Positions 39,801 to 49,198 are shown, counted from the first letter of the stretch. The stretch is 64,000 nt of DNA from Toxorhynchites rutilus septentrionalis (GCF_029784135.1 NC_073746.1:292664089-292728088), one strand, 5' to 3'. Made by a program: numbers and translations. The notes: a model not told the origin generated them from the sequence alone.

Positions 39801-42800
39801 AGCCCGCATCTCGGATTCTGAACTGCGAACAAAATCGTAACGCGACATATTCCATCCACAACACACTATCGATTAGAAATATAAATTAATTTTGCTCTCA
39901 CACTTCGTATAGTGGAAAACCGCTTCGTGTGACATCAGCACCAAGAGGGGCTGTTGACTGCTCGTTGGCTGGAGCGAAACTGGAATAGAAATTGATTGAT
40001 TGATTTTTTCTACTATAGAAGAATACCAACCAACTCGACTGGCCGTTGGCAGCACCATCACAGAAGGCAGTGAAACGTGGTAAGTGTAAAGACATGGGTC
40101 ATTTAAGCAACTTTGCAAATATTCGAAAAATAATTAGACTACTTTTTGGAAAAAGCCATTTTTTTTCTTCATTTTTTACAAAAAAATATAACTTAAAAAC
40201 TATGATATCTACAAAATTCTTGTCAAAGGATGAAATGTAGGAAATTATTTAAAATTTCACAAAAAAAAATTCCAAAAATTGTTTGGAAACAAATTTTGCT
40301 GACAAAAAAGTTATTTTAAAAATTATAATTCATTTTTCTTAAAAACGTATTTTTTCAAAATTACCAAAAATATATATATGAATAGACCTTACAATTTCCA
40401 ACAAGTCATCCATACATCGGAAGATGGGCACTTCCACAGGGGAATAGTTTTTCGAACAACACCTTTTTCATGTTTTCTTTGAAAAAATACAACTAACCCT
40501 AATTTTGTTTAAAGTCAAGATAGCGATATACTGTATTCGACAAAGTTTTAGATCTTATTAAAATATAAACTTTTGTCGAAGACATCAACTTTCTATCTTT
40601 TATAGTTTTTGGAATATAAGTAATTTTTGTATGAAGACTCCTGAAAAAATAATGTTTTGCTCGTAACATTTTTGTTTGCAAATTCAACGTGAGTGACATG
40701 TTCTTGACATGTTTCTAAATAGAGAAATGTTAGCAGAGCATGTAAATTGCGATAATTTATACACAAAAATGTTACGAATTAAATATTAATACTATTTTTT
40801 CAAAGAAAAAATGATAAAGTTGTGGTTCGAACAACTCTTTCCATGTAAATACAGGGAAACTTCGATATAACGTACCCTCGTTATAACGTTCCCTCGATAT
40901 AACGTCACTCGGTATAACGTACATTTTACCTCGATATAACGTACACATTATCAAAGGAATATATTTTTTTCTGAAAGAACAATAAATTATCTGTATTTTG
41001 ATACTAAAGCTTGTGTTGTAACTTTAACCAATCCCGAAATACAACTGTTTGGTGATTCCTGATTCTAAATGAATAAAACTTCAATCAACAGAACGAAGGG
41101 AAACATCATGAGAAAAGTTGGTTTCGTTTTCTTATTGATTTTATTCATCAACCTTACTCAAACAGCAACACAATAAAGTAGTATAAGCTACGTTTCAGAG
41201 TTCTTTATTATGCTTCGATATAACGTACAATTCGATACAACGTACAATTTTGAAAGTAAAATGTACGTTATATCGAAGTTACCCTGTATAGGCTCATCGT
41301 GCGATGTATGGAAAACTTGTTGGAAATTTTTAGGGCTTTTTATATGTATTTTTTCAGAATTTTAAAAGCATTTTTTTTTCGAGAAAAATGAATTTCAATT
41401 TTCAAAATTTTTTTTTTCAATGAAATTTTTTCCAAAAAATTCTTTGATGATCTTTAATGAAAACCTAAGTAATTTCCTACATCTCATTCTCTGACCAGCT
41501 TTTTGTAGATCTTATAGTTTTTAAGTTAAGATTTTCCGAAAAAAAGTTGAAAAAACTCAAAATTTTAAAAAACCAACAAAAATCTATCAGACCTATAAAA
41601 TTTTAGTCAGAGGATGTAGTAAATTATTTTGGTTTTCTTTAAAAATTATCAAAGAATTTTTTTGGAAAAAAATTTCATTGAAAAAAAATTTTTTTTGAAA
41701 ATTAAAATTCATTTTTCTCGAAAACATATGCTTTTAAAATTCATCGGACGATGGGCACATTTACATGGAAAAAGTTTTTCAAACAACAACTTTTTCATTT
41801 TTTTTCTTTGAAAAAATAGTAATGTTTAATCGTAACATTTTTATGTGTAAATTATCGCAATTTACATGCTCTGCTAACATTTCTCTATTTAGAAACATGT
41901 CAAGAACATGCCAAACGTGAGAATTTACGCACAAAAATGTTACGAGCAAAACATTATTTTATCAGGAGTCTTCATACAAAAATTACTTATATTCCAAAAA
42001 CTATAAAAGATAGAAAGTTGATGTCTTCGACAAAAGTTTATATTTTAATAAGATCTAAAACTTTGTCGAATACAGTATATCGCTATCTTGACTTTAAACA
42101 AAATTAGGGTTAGTTGTATTTTTTTCAAAGAAAACATGAAAAAGGTGTTGTTCGAAAAACTATTTCCCTGTGGAAGTGCCCATCTTCCGATGTATGGATG
42201 ACTTGTTGGAAATTGTAAGAGCTATTCATATATATATTTTAGAGAATTTTAGAAAAATACGTTTTTGAGAAAAATGAGTTTTAACTTTTGTAATAACTTT
42301 TTTGTCAGCGAAATTTTTTTCCAAAACTTTGTTGGTGTTTTTTTGTGAAAACTTAAACAATTTCCTACATTTCATCGTTTAACAAGAATTTTGTAGGTAT
42401 CATAGTTTTTAAGTCATAAATTTTTGTAAAAAATAAAAAAAATATTTGGCTTTTTTCAAAAAGTAGTCTAATTTTTTTTCGAATATTTCATGTATGCAAA
42501 GTTGCTTAAATGACCCACGTATTTACACTCACAACGTTTCACTACTATCCGAGATGGTGCTGCCAACTCATAAGACGAGTTGGCATGAAATTCGTCTATA
42601 GCCGCTTTAAACATTCAAATTCATTCGCCTTTATCCTCGAAAAAGGCCGTTTAGAAGATTGTCAATAGAGGGTCCTTCTAAACCCATGATCACTGATTTA
42701 GTAAGCGAACACGCAACCATTTGGTTACGAAGCAAGGGGTATTTGCCTTAAGAAGGACTGTTGACTATTAGCTGACTGGAGTGAGACTCTGTTAGAGAAA

Positions 42801-45800
42801 TCGCAAATGATATTTCTTCTTTTTATTGTATTATTATATGAGGGGCTCAGAATGCAAGGGGTGCAAGTGATTTGATCGATTTCTCTTCATCAATTTTCTC
42901 TTTAGTTAATAACTGAACTGGAAAAATCGTTCCAATTTGAGTTTGCTATAGAATCCGATAGATGAGACTCTGATCTACCTTCCACATTGGCAAATACAGC
43001 TGGGAATGTGTTTGCAACTAAGTTATGACCAAAAAAGAGAAATCGATGATGTTACTTACACCGCTTTCATTTTGAACTCCTCATACCTCCTTAGTGTTTG
43101 TAGAGTAAGCACTGTGATTGTATTTCGAGTGAGCGATTTATGCCCGACTGACTCACAGTGGTTTATAAAATGTGTATCTCTTCGCCACATTAGTTGCTCA
43201 TTACTGACAATGGGAAAGCATAGAAATTCACGGAACAAATGTATGGAAAAATGAGAATACTTCCAATTTTTGCAATGGCATTAAGGACAAGGGAATTATA
43301 ATGTGAAGCATCTCAAACGAATCTTAGTAAATTTATGATTCGATTGGTATGCAAATAAACGAAATTCGTTCGTAGCTACTAACATTGGAATTATTTCAAA
43401 GAAACATAAAATGTTTTTGCGAAAAATTCATATAAGTTTCTTGAGGAATAATTCTGATCGAAGTTTAAAATTAATGAAGACACCAATGCGTGCTGTAAAA
43501 GATTGAGGACTTTTTTCTGCTCGGCAAATCTCTCAGATAAAAATCGCATAACAATCATTATCCCCGATTGTAGATCTTCAGGGAACTCAACCATATGCTC
43601 AGAGAAAATTGGGTCGCGCCGCGGTTCAATCGGTAGCAAATTGAATTGTTCGTTGGTCTGGAAACCACAAAGTCCGTAAACGAATAATGGTATCGGGTAG
43701 AAGAAGACAGGCTGAGTAAAGCCTCGGCGGAAAAGTAATTGGCAAATTCGGAATAGTTATTGCAATGGAAGGCATTAGGAAAGCAGACAGATTTTCCATT
43801 CTTTTCGCTCTCAGTCGGTTGGTGGGTGCTCCCTCCGATAGGCAAAATAAGCTCCGGAAGCTCTACCCGTGCTTTGTTTATTGAATTTATGTGGTGCAGT
43901 ATGATTGAGTATGGATTCGAGGACAATGGGGAACCTCATTGACGCGGATTTTGTCGATGCTTTTTTCAATGTCGTTTAAAATTAAATGGGTCTCCGGAGC
44001 TTCGCATTTTATGGATTACAACCACAGAATGAATTTTCGTTGACTATCTTATTGATCAATTTATTTTTTTTCAAATGAAATCAGAGTGAACGTGGCACTT
44101 CACTTTTCACTGTTTCTCTTATATTTTTTTTGTCCACAATCTCATTCTTGTCACGATTCTCGCCTCACAGAGTAATGGAACGCTTACTGTTTAAACATTC
44201 CTCCACAGCCATCTGGACCAGAACAAGTTAAAATCACTCCCGGACATATTCTTCCCTCCCGGAACATGGCTGCACACCCTGTAAGTATCAAATTACTTCA
44301 CCATTTGCCGCACTATAAAGACTAGTTTCGCTTCATGGGACCAATATCAGATAATTGAGTTGGTTGACTCCTATCCTCCCCCTTCCTCTAATCTACAGCA
44401 TCCTCAGTGGGAACCAGATAACAAAGCTGAGTGCTGGGAATTTTCAGAATCTATTCTATCTGAAGGAACTGTGAGTATTGCACTAACCTTTGAAACGTAA
44501 CCGCCCATTAAATGTCATTCTACTGCTTCTGCTTCGTTGATGGCACCGGCTGGCTGGCATGCTGTCGCCGGCAGTGATTTGCGGGATAATCAGATTAGTT
44601 CGCTGGAAGCGGATGTTCTCCGACCACTGCAAAGTTTGGACATTTTGTGAGTAAATCTGGCAATTCACAGCTTGTATGGAAAGTTAATTGAATCGAAATA
44701 CGCTCCCATTCAGATACCTAAACAAAAATCGTCTAACGAATTTGAATGTCGGAATGATTCCGAGGCTGACCTCATTGCGGACGCTCTCGCTGGCACAGAA
44801 CCAAATCCGCTCCATCGCGGTGGATGCTTTAGATTTGCCCATGCTGGAACACTTGTATCTTTCCGAGAATCGACTGCGGGTAATTGCCAACAACACGTAC
44901 CGTAACTTACCGAATTTATTAGGACTGTAAGTATATTTGCTGAAATCGTATAAGCTACTGTAAATTAAGATAAAACCAGTAACCGTTAACTATCTAGCTT
45001 CTCTTTCGATCCCTGTCTCTAGATTTTTAAATGACAACGAAATCATCAACTTCCAGCTCAGATCGTTTGCCGGAATTAATAATCTAACCACTATGTAAGT
45101 ATTTTCAGGGAAAAATCAAAACCGGAAGGATTCGCACTCAGAATATATTTTGTTCACGTGGTTTGTTTTCCTTTCTTGAAATTGTTTAACAGGAACCTGA
45201 AGGGAAATAAATTCACCCGGATAGAGAGACGTGTGCTGGAAAATCTCACCAGCCTGAACTACATGTAAGTCCGATCCCATAAACCACCTTGATTGGTTAC
45301 TCGGCGAACCTCTCCAACCCGCCCACAACACATCCGGAGCGGTTATTGATGTAATTTTTTGTGGCTTATTTGTTGCAGACATTTCACCGAGTTTCACCAC
45401 TGCAAAGCGGCATTACACGTGAGAGTGTGCGAGCCGCGCGGCGATGGCATCAGCAGTAAAAGTCACCTGCTGGACAACCCCGTGCTGAGGGCCAGGTGCG
45501 GTTATCGCGTTGTTATTTTATTCCGGCAGCTTAAGTTCATTGTATTTTTTTTTTGTGTAAATGTGTAAACTGTTAGTGCTATTTTGATGCGGTTGGTGTG
45601 TGAATTTCACTCGTGATAAATACAGGTCGGACTCGATTATCCGGAGTATTGATTTTTTTTTCAGTGCGGATAATCGAATCCTCCGGATAATCGAGTCAAA
45701 ATATTTTTTTTTCTTTATTTATTTTTTTTGCATGTATTTTTCGTTTTTTGAAAATAAAAGATGAATTTGATTTTTGATTCATCCCCTTAAAGTCAGAAAA

Positions 45801-48800
45801 CACCTTTCTCACATGAAAAAAAATAATTTATGCATATTCTCTCAGGAGGTGATCGACGATCATATTTGATAAAAAAATCCTCCTACGCATATGTTCGAAT
45901 TTCAACAATGACAGAGTTACAGAACTTTTTTTTTGTTTCGGACTCTGTTGCTTCAAACTGGCTCTACATTAAAAAGTACACTACGGAAGACGATTCTGAT
46001 GCTTTCATTTGAAAGATGAGAAAATTTAGTACAGAATATAGTAGTGAAACAACTAAATTAGTGAATTTTAATAGCATTTTGGAAGTGAAACACTTAAAAG
46101 TTAATAATTTTTTATGTGTTATTATTAATTTTATCCTAAGAATTTATATCAAACTAGATTGTTTCTATCAATTAAAATAAAGTTCTTTAACCGCTCCACA
46201 ATTTGTTCTTTGACGCACAACTTCTATCTTTTTTAATTTGACTGCAATATCGATATAAACAATTCCTGGTGAAAGTTCAAGCAATCACGATTTTTACAAC
46301 ACTGTACATGTAATAGCCACTTTAACTTCACCTTAACGTTGAAAGGTTACATTTCTTAATGAAATAAGTCATATTTGAAATATATTTGAAATATATAAAT
46401 ATATTGAATATAATCGAGTCCAGAATTGTATATAATCGAATCACATATAATCGAGTCCGATCTATACTGTATTCTATTAGTCAAATCAGATCAATCATTC
46501 AACAGGAACGGGGTCAATTTTCTATGTGGGACAACCCAACAAACATTCAAACATACATAGAAACAGGTCAAGCTGAATGAAACCATTCAAAAAGTAATTA
46601 GTTGTTTGGGGACTGCGGCCATCTTGAAATTGGATTTTTCATTATCCCATTATTGGATTATTTGATACCCATATTGATGGGGTTCTGAGAAAATAGGCAA
46701 TCCGCCATTTTGTAGTGGCCGCCATATTAGATTTGCATTTTTCATAAATAACTGTATTCTAGTCAAGCCCTTTCATTTGATACCCATATTGATGGAGTCG
46801 TGAAAAAAAAAATATATGGCGCCATTTTATGGTGGTGGCAATTTTGGATTTGAATTTGTCATAAATCACTGTATTCTACTAGTCAAGCCCTTTCAATTGA
46901 TACCCATATTGATGGAATTCTGAGAAAAATCCTCCGGATAATCGAATCCCGGATAGTCGAGTCTCCGGATAATCGAGTCCGACCTGTATATGTTAAATAA
47001 ACTTTCGAAAGATCTCAATTACCCTGATGACCGGACATGCAAAACTACAATAAATTCGAAGAATGAATTCAGCTTTGTGTTCATTCATTTGTCCGAATTG
47101 AGTGCAATAAATTTATTCCTCTCCTTCCCATTACTAAATATCTATCATTGGATTAGTATATAGACAAGTGTACAACTTTCCGAATTTTGCACGAGGACTC
47201 TTCATCATTTCCATATCGCCCAAATTCGTTCCAAAACGTGAGGCTATTTGATTAAAAATTTAATTATTCTGGCGTTTGCTGTTCACTAAAATGCATTCTG
47301 TTATTGTCGTGTTCGTGATCGACTGGCACAAGAGCTGAATATCTCAATTTAGGTTTATGCACGTCGTGCATTTCATTCCCGTGCTACTGAAAACGGTGCG
47401 TTATGTTATATGACTTGTTAATTCAAATTAGTTTTTCACTGACATTCTGTTTTCCCTTCGTCCGAAATTTTCGCATTTCTGATAGCGTGTGGATAATGGC
47501 GGCGGTCGGAATTATCGGTAATTTGCTCGTGTTATTTGGCCGGTACGTGGTGGGATCCAGGAGCAGTCAGGCCCACGCCGAACACTCGCTGTACTTGAGA
47601 CATCTGGCCGCCAGTGATTTGATGATGGGGATCTATTTGGCAGTCATCGCCACAGCTGACATTATGTTCCGGTAAGTTGGGCAAATTAAAATAACCACAA
47701 CGATCACACACTGTTGTAATTATCAACGCAAATAATGTTCACCCTGATAAACAGTAAGTAACGGAATTAAATTTATCCAATTTCCCGCAGGGGCCAATAT
47801 CTGCTGCACGAGGAGGAATGGCGAATGAGTGCGATGTGTGCGTTTAGCGGTTTCCTCAGTACCCTCAGCTGCCAGTCATCCACCCTGTTGCTGACGCTGG
47901 TCACATGGGATCGATTGATTTCTGTTACCCGGCCTCTGTATCAACGGTCAAACAGTAAAACTCGCGTCATAATGCGTTTGGCGCTGCTGTGGGGCATTGC
48001 TGCAGCTGCTGCAGCAGCTCCTCTATCCGCCACAGATTACTTCGGGTCACACTTTTACGGAAGCAATGGCGTGTGCCTGTCGATTCATATCCACGACCCA
48101 TACGCCATGGGATGGGAGTACTCGGCTGGACTTTTCATTCTCGTGAACACGTTCTCGTTGTTGTTCATCGGGACGTCCTACTTGCGGATGCTGCAAGCAA
48201 TCCGTGTCTCGCGAAATGAAACGAGGAACACACTCAACTGCCGGGAGAAGGTGGTTGCAAGAAGGTGAGTGGAATCATACGAGCGCCAGGTTCCGAATAC
48301 CAAATCTCCGCTGGTATCCTATTCTTTCTTCCACGTGACTTGCATTTCCTTTCTGCATTCCTTCATCGCAACATCGCAACCCGTAACACTCGGTAAAACA
48401 ATCATCAGACAAACTGACATTATGCCACACTCTGACGAGATTCGTTTTGCGCCTCTGAGCATGTTTCCATCAAGCTGTACTTATTGGAACGACCAATCGA
48501 GCATGGCGCCGTGGAATCCCACGGAAGCTGCAGATTTCACCGACGCAAATCAGTATTCTATGTCGTCTCTATTATGGAGTGAACTTTTAGTTACAGGATC
48601 TCACAACAGTGAGTAAGGAAGAGCGATGGAGAAAGGAAATGCAAGTGCTCGGCCAAGCGAGCATGTTTTCTGAAGAGACAAAAAAAGGAAAATACTTTTG
48701 GAAAACATTCCCGACGCTGTTTTCTCAGGGGAAGCTATTTATGGTGGGGTGCACGAAATTCAATTTTCTGCGAAACAAGTAATCGCTGTTCGTTAGTCGT

Positions 48801-49198
48801 TCTTCCCTACCTGAAATGTGTTTCTGTGTTGCTCTGCTATTAAAGCAATTTTTTGTCAGAGCGTTTCAACTCCAGGAGGATAGTAATAAATTGCATCCGA
48901 TGTCATGTTCTTTCGATGGATTTAGACGCCAACATTATGGATGTTGTTTTATCTTTTGGATTTGACTGGAATTTTTTTTTCTTGTTAGAAGCTCTCTAGC
49001 AGAAACTCTCGGTGCAAATAATTGCATAGGACTGCATAGGATTCTGCGAACAAACCTATTCAGGAACTGTACTGTGCTATCTAACCATACTTTTGTTTGA
49101 TTTTTTTCAACCTCCCTCCCACAGGTTTGCAATTATCGTTATCACGGACTGCCTCTGCTGGATGCCAGTAATCGTGGTGAAATTGGTGGCCTTAGGAG
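27609..49198 (+). CDS. Relaxin-family receptor (type C LGR GPCR), partial gene, 15 exons
   Basis: This gene encodes a plasma-membrane GPCR with an LDLa module, ten leucine-rich repeats and a rhodopsin-like bundle, the order found in RXFP1/2 and in insect Lgr3/Lgr4, which bind relaxin-like peptides. The spliced exons give 1974 nt (658 codons) with matching phases at every junction and mostly gtaagt/gtgagt donors. Six LDLa cysteines, the LRRs, the hinge motif HVRVCEP..DGISS, the TM5-proximal loop YGSNGVC and the TM6 motif CLCWMP are all visible. The first placed exon needs one codon base from upstream, so a signal-peptide exon lies before it and was not found. The last exon ends after TM6, so TM7 and the tail lie beyond the window or in an exon I could not recognise. 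Two long introns are transposon-filled. I cannot decide by eye between the Lgr3 and Lgr4 lineages, so no symbol is given. Confidence 0.93.
27939..28025 (+). CDS. LGR exon: linker between LDLa and LRR domain
   Basis: This 87-nt phase-1/phase-1 exon lies between a ccaaacag acceptor and a gtaagtcg donor. It encodes an acidic then basic linker (DDEVESSFWDHFFRKRP...) ending in a cysteine. In RXFP receptors the LDLa-LRR linker contributes to ligand contact; here that role is inferred from position. Confidence 0.85.
28103..28214 (+). CDS. LGR exon: LRR N-terminal cap
   Basis: The exon follows a tcacttcaacag acceptor and precedes a gtaagtaa donor (phase 1 in, phase 2 out). It encodes the cysteine cluster SCKCRATEVLCDYNGL, typical of an LRRNT cap, and enters the first LRR strand. 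It carries one N-glycosylation sequon in NNS and another in NVT. Confidence 0.9.
28215..28654. other. LGR intron, no internal feature recognised
   Basis: A 440-bp intron with a pyrimidine-rich 3' end (ctttctttctttcatgcttt). No repeat or gene was recognised. Confidence 0.7.
28655..28726 (+). CDS. LGR exon: LRR 1
   Basis: This exon of exactly 72 nt encodes one 24-residue leucine-rich repeat, DLTGNKFSMLNMNVFERLPA and onward, with phase 2 on both sides. Acceptor is tctgtag, donor gtaagtatg. Confidence 0.92.
29278..29755 (+). repeat. SINE-like element in LGR intron
   Basis: The head has box A-like gtagccacattggttgcg (29285) and a weak box B gtgaattcaaaactc (29327). After about 400 bp of unique body it ends in an A-rich tail, cctaaaataaataaatggga followed by taaaaaaaa. 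The length is long for a SINE. Confidence 0.55.
29860..30520. repeat. Cluster of the GATAAGTAATGGGCCTGAAG repeat
   Basis: An inverted partial copy (29860-29980) is followed by forward copies, including a 130-bp tandem duplication at 30031-30290. The last copy runs through ggaataaatacgttcagaca, parallel to 11225-11470. Confidence 0.65.
30031..30290 (+). repeat. Near-perfect 130-bp tandem duplication
   Basis: The units 30031-30160 and 30161-30290 both begin ttcatgatcggttaaggatt and differ at very few positions (cttggg/gttggg; tgactag/tggctag). Confidence 0.93.
30665..30733 (+). CDS. LGR exon: LRR 2
   Basis: This 69-nt exon encodes 23 residues (VLKHCSIEEIEPPTRTLNDI then YAM), a slightly short LRR that contains a cysteine. 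Phases match its neighbours. It is followed by a 13.5-kb intron made up of nested transposons. Confidence 0.85.
31376..31442 (+). repeat. Short copy of the 15580-family left end
   Basis: Contains taggttataactgtgatata then accgcaaggtcgacgtaggac, as at 15588 and 54040. Confidence 0.6.
31825..34967 (-). mobile_element. pogo-like (Tc1/mariner) transposon, 3.1 kb, with an intron
   Basis: TA (31823-31824 and 34968-34969) flanks inverted ends: tggaatggggtgaaattgat on the left, and the same with gac in place of gat on the right. One transposase gene on the minus strand fills the middle. It carries a 57-bp intron. The element lies in the 13.5-kb LGR intron on the opposite strand to the receptor. Confidence 0.88.
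32372..34211 (-). pseudogene. pogo-like transposase, intron-bearing, broken
   Basis: The ATG at 34211 starts MPRKYNKTPEKRTYRNYAPE, then a pipsqueak-type helix-turn-helix (LSIRQASKKFAVAYGTIFNK). An in-frame TAA at 33876 interrupts just before KDWCYGYMQRK. Catalytic segments are NYDETNF, VIIGDNVASHLS and ATPICQPLDVAYF (35 residues between the last two aspartates). A GT-AG intron on the minus strand (plus coordinates 33401-33457) joins NRSKSG to WFDKTIFEDW in frame. Near 32934 and 32720 frameshifts separate a basic tail rich in KRKRK and KSKKP. One stop and two shifts make it non-functional. Confidence 0.88.
35411..35431 (+). repeat. (CTG)n short trinucleotide run
   Basis: About seven ctg units in the large LGR intron. 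Confidence 0.9.
36012..36843. repeat. MITE with TAGCGAATTCG ends
   Basis: The ends tagcgaattcgtttttaaaa and the complement of tagcgaattcgtttttgttc are inverted over about 18 bp. More inverted similarity (agtgccaaactgact / agtgccacactaact) lies inside. Confidence 0.68.
36921..36990 (+). repeat. tRNA-like head of a SINE or tRNA pseudogene
   Basis: Box A gggtcgagtggtga (36927) and box B ggttcgaatctc (36973) are placed as in a tRNA gene. Stems do not pair well enough for a functional tRNA. Confidence 0.5.
37426..38708 (-). mobile_element. mariner (DD34D), family TTAGGCTGTC, copy 2
   Basis: A 1283-bp TA-flanked element with the same ends as 4134-5413, in opposite orientation. The right end is slightly changed (cagttaa for cagcctaa). 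Confidence 0.93.
37502..38526 (-). pseudogene. mariner transposase, broken
   Basis: Read on the minus strand it starts MEQNKEKI and is open from KKLGFTKKLDVWVPHTLTQK through VAGDEKW to LMKKRPF, where the frame breaks. HQDNARPH and SPDLAPSDYHLF continue in shifted frames to NGAYLT. It is more intact in its middle than copy 1 (the tryptophan codon lost there is kept here), but it is still interrupted. Confidence 0.9.
38744..39300 (-). pseudogene. DD37D-type transposase, broken and internally deleted
   Basis: Minus-strand pieces in order are MIKCYYKTLSIERKEKCG, VRKQLLSRFAKKYIIWQAIC, TVTVTGQIYLEECLQKHPLP and, after a deletion that removes the second catalytic region, RPELRSIEKYWVIMKQALQK. This order is that of mosquito DD37D transposases. 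At least one frameshift is present. Confidence 0.8.
39480..39700 (+). repeat. Dispersed repeat, shared with 50965-51215
   Basis: Both copies carry attattcaattgtttacct, gcatagaaatatt, aactgatgcaaacatcttt and ttttcattttaccccccata in the same order and orientation. Confidence 0.65.
40022..42592. mobile_element. 2.6-kb foldback (palindromic) element
   Basis: The left arm (40022 to about 41537) and right arm (about 41570-42592) are inverted copies. For example, gttggcagcaccatc, tgggtcatttaagcaacttt, catcggaagatgggcacttc and aaagtcaagatagcgatata occur on the left and their complements on the right in reverse order. The centre lies near 41540-41570 in A/T-rich sequence. A 435-bp MITE (40852-41286) lies in the left arm only. 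No protein is encoded. Resemblance to Foldback-type elements is structural only. Confidence 0.88.
40852..41286. repeat. TA-flanked MITE, family CAGGG(T/A)AACTTCGATAT, copy 2
   Basis: A 435-bp element with cagggaaacttcgatataac on the left and the complement gttatatcgaagttaccctg on the right. Several ttcgatataacgtac motifs lie inside each end. It is inserted in the left arm of the foldback element. Confidence 0.88.
42839..43083. repeat. MITE, family GGGGTGTAAGTGA, copy 3
   Basis: Starts tgaggggctcagaatgcaag and ends with a complementary cttacaccgctttca..ctcctca. It is about 245 bp long. Confidence 0.82.
43391..43926 (-). other. Unassigned overlapping minus-strand frames
   Basis: Two overlapping open frames (43391-43639 and 43558-43926) could be one frameshifted gene. 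Readable text includes PVFFYPIPLFVYGLCGFQTN, then EQFNLLPIEPRRDPIFSEHM. No ATG starts the upstream one, no splice pattern was found and no family is recognised. It lies in the large LGR intron. Confidence 0.25.
44209..44280 (+). CDS. LGR exon: LRR 3
   Basis: This 72-nt exon follows a ctccacag acceptor and precedes gtaagtatc. It encodes HLDQNKLKSLPDIFFPPGTW and onward, a standard LRR. It resumes the reading frame after the 13.5-kb intron. Confidence 0.92.
44399..44470 (+). CDS. LGR exon: LRR 4
   Basis: This 72-nt exon encodes ILSGNQITKLSAGNFQNLFY and onward, with acceptor atctacag and donor gtgagtatt. The intron before it is 118 bp and the one after it is 104 bp. Confidence 0.93.
44575..44646 (+). 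CDS. LGR exon: LRR 5
   Basis: This 72-nt exon encodes DLRDNQISSLEADVLRPLQS and onward. The donor is gtgagtaaa; the acceptor (gtcgccggcag) has a weak pyrimidine tract. Confidence 0.92.
44714..44926 (+). CDS. LGR exon: LRRs 6-8
   Basis: This 213-nt exon encodes 71 residues holding three consecutive LRRs (starting YLNKNRLTNL, SLAQNQIRSI and YLSENRLRVI). It is the only LRR exon here with more than one repeat, probably through loss of two introns. It contains a glycosylation sequon, NNT. Confidence 0.94.
45023..45094 (+). CDS. LGR exon: LRR 9
   Basis: This 72-nt exon encodes FLNDNEIINFQLRSFAGINN and onward, with acceptor tctctag and donor gtaagtatt, phase 2 on both sides. Confidence 0.92.
45193..45264 (+). 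CDS. LGR exon: LRR 10
   Basis: This 72-nt exon encodes NLKGNKFTRIERRVLENLTS and onward, with acceptor gtttaacag and donor gtaagtccg. It brings the count to ten repeats, the number usual in RXFP-type receptors. Confidence 0.92.
45379..45495 (+). CDS. LGR exon: cysteine-rich hinge (LRR C-cap)
   Basis: This 117-nt exon encodes HFTEFHHCKAALHVRVCEPR followed by GDGISSKSHLLDNPVLRA. The C-x8-C spacing and the DGISS..LL motif match the hinge just before TM1 in relaxin receptors. Its donor, gtgcgg, is weaker than the others in the gene. Confidence 0.9.
45623..46986. repeat. Non-autonomous element, family CGATTATCCGG, copy 2
   Basis: A 1364-bp TA-flanked element with caggtcggactcgattatcc on the left and the complement ggataatcgagtccgacctg on the right. 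Additional ccggataatcgaatcc motifs lie just inside both ends. The right third has the same tgatacccatattgatgg repeats as the copy at 5901. It sits in the intron between the hinge and TM1 exons of the receptor. Confidence 0.85.
47486..47671 (+). CDS. LGR exon: TM1 and TM2
   Basis: This 186-nt exon encodes TM1 (VWIMAAVGIIGNLLVLFGRY, with the GN signature of helix 1) and TM2 (LRHLAASDLMMGIYLAVIAT, with the LAASD motif). The intron before it is about 2 kb and carries a 1.36-kb transposon. Confidence 0.95.
47791..48264 (+). CDS. LGR exon: TM3 to third intracellular loop
   Basis: This 474-nt exon encodes the conserved TM3 cysteine (AMCAF), TM3, TM4, ECL2 with the partner cysteine in YGSNGVC, TM5 and most of ICL3 (ending KVVARR). 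The end of TM3 reads TWDRLISVTRPL, so W-D-R stands where most class A receptors have D/E-R-Y. TM4 contains a run of seven alanines before PLSA. Confidence 0.96.
49125..49198 (+). CDS. LGR exon: TM6
   Basis: This 74-nt exon encodes FAIIVITDCLCWMPVIVVKL and ends VALGG, matching relaxin-receptor TM6 with its C-W-x-P core. It ends in phase 1 at a gtgagttta donor, so at least one more coding exon must follow. No exon with the expected N-S-A-L-N-P of TM7 was seen to the window end. Confidence 0.93.

Noticed and set aside
43391..43926. Chemoreceptor-like gene on the minus strand
   Set aside because: Hydrophobic text is present, but there is no start, no splice pattern and no conserved C-terminal motif; kept only as an unassigned frame.
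48269..48616. 115-codon frame directly after the TM3-TM5 exon
   Set aside because: It begins after an in-frame stop and a canonical gtgagt donor; TM6 is found at 49125 in matching phase, so this is intron.
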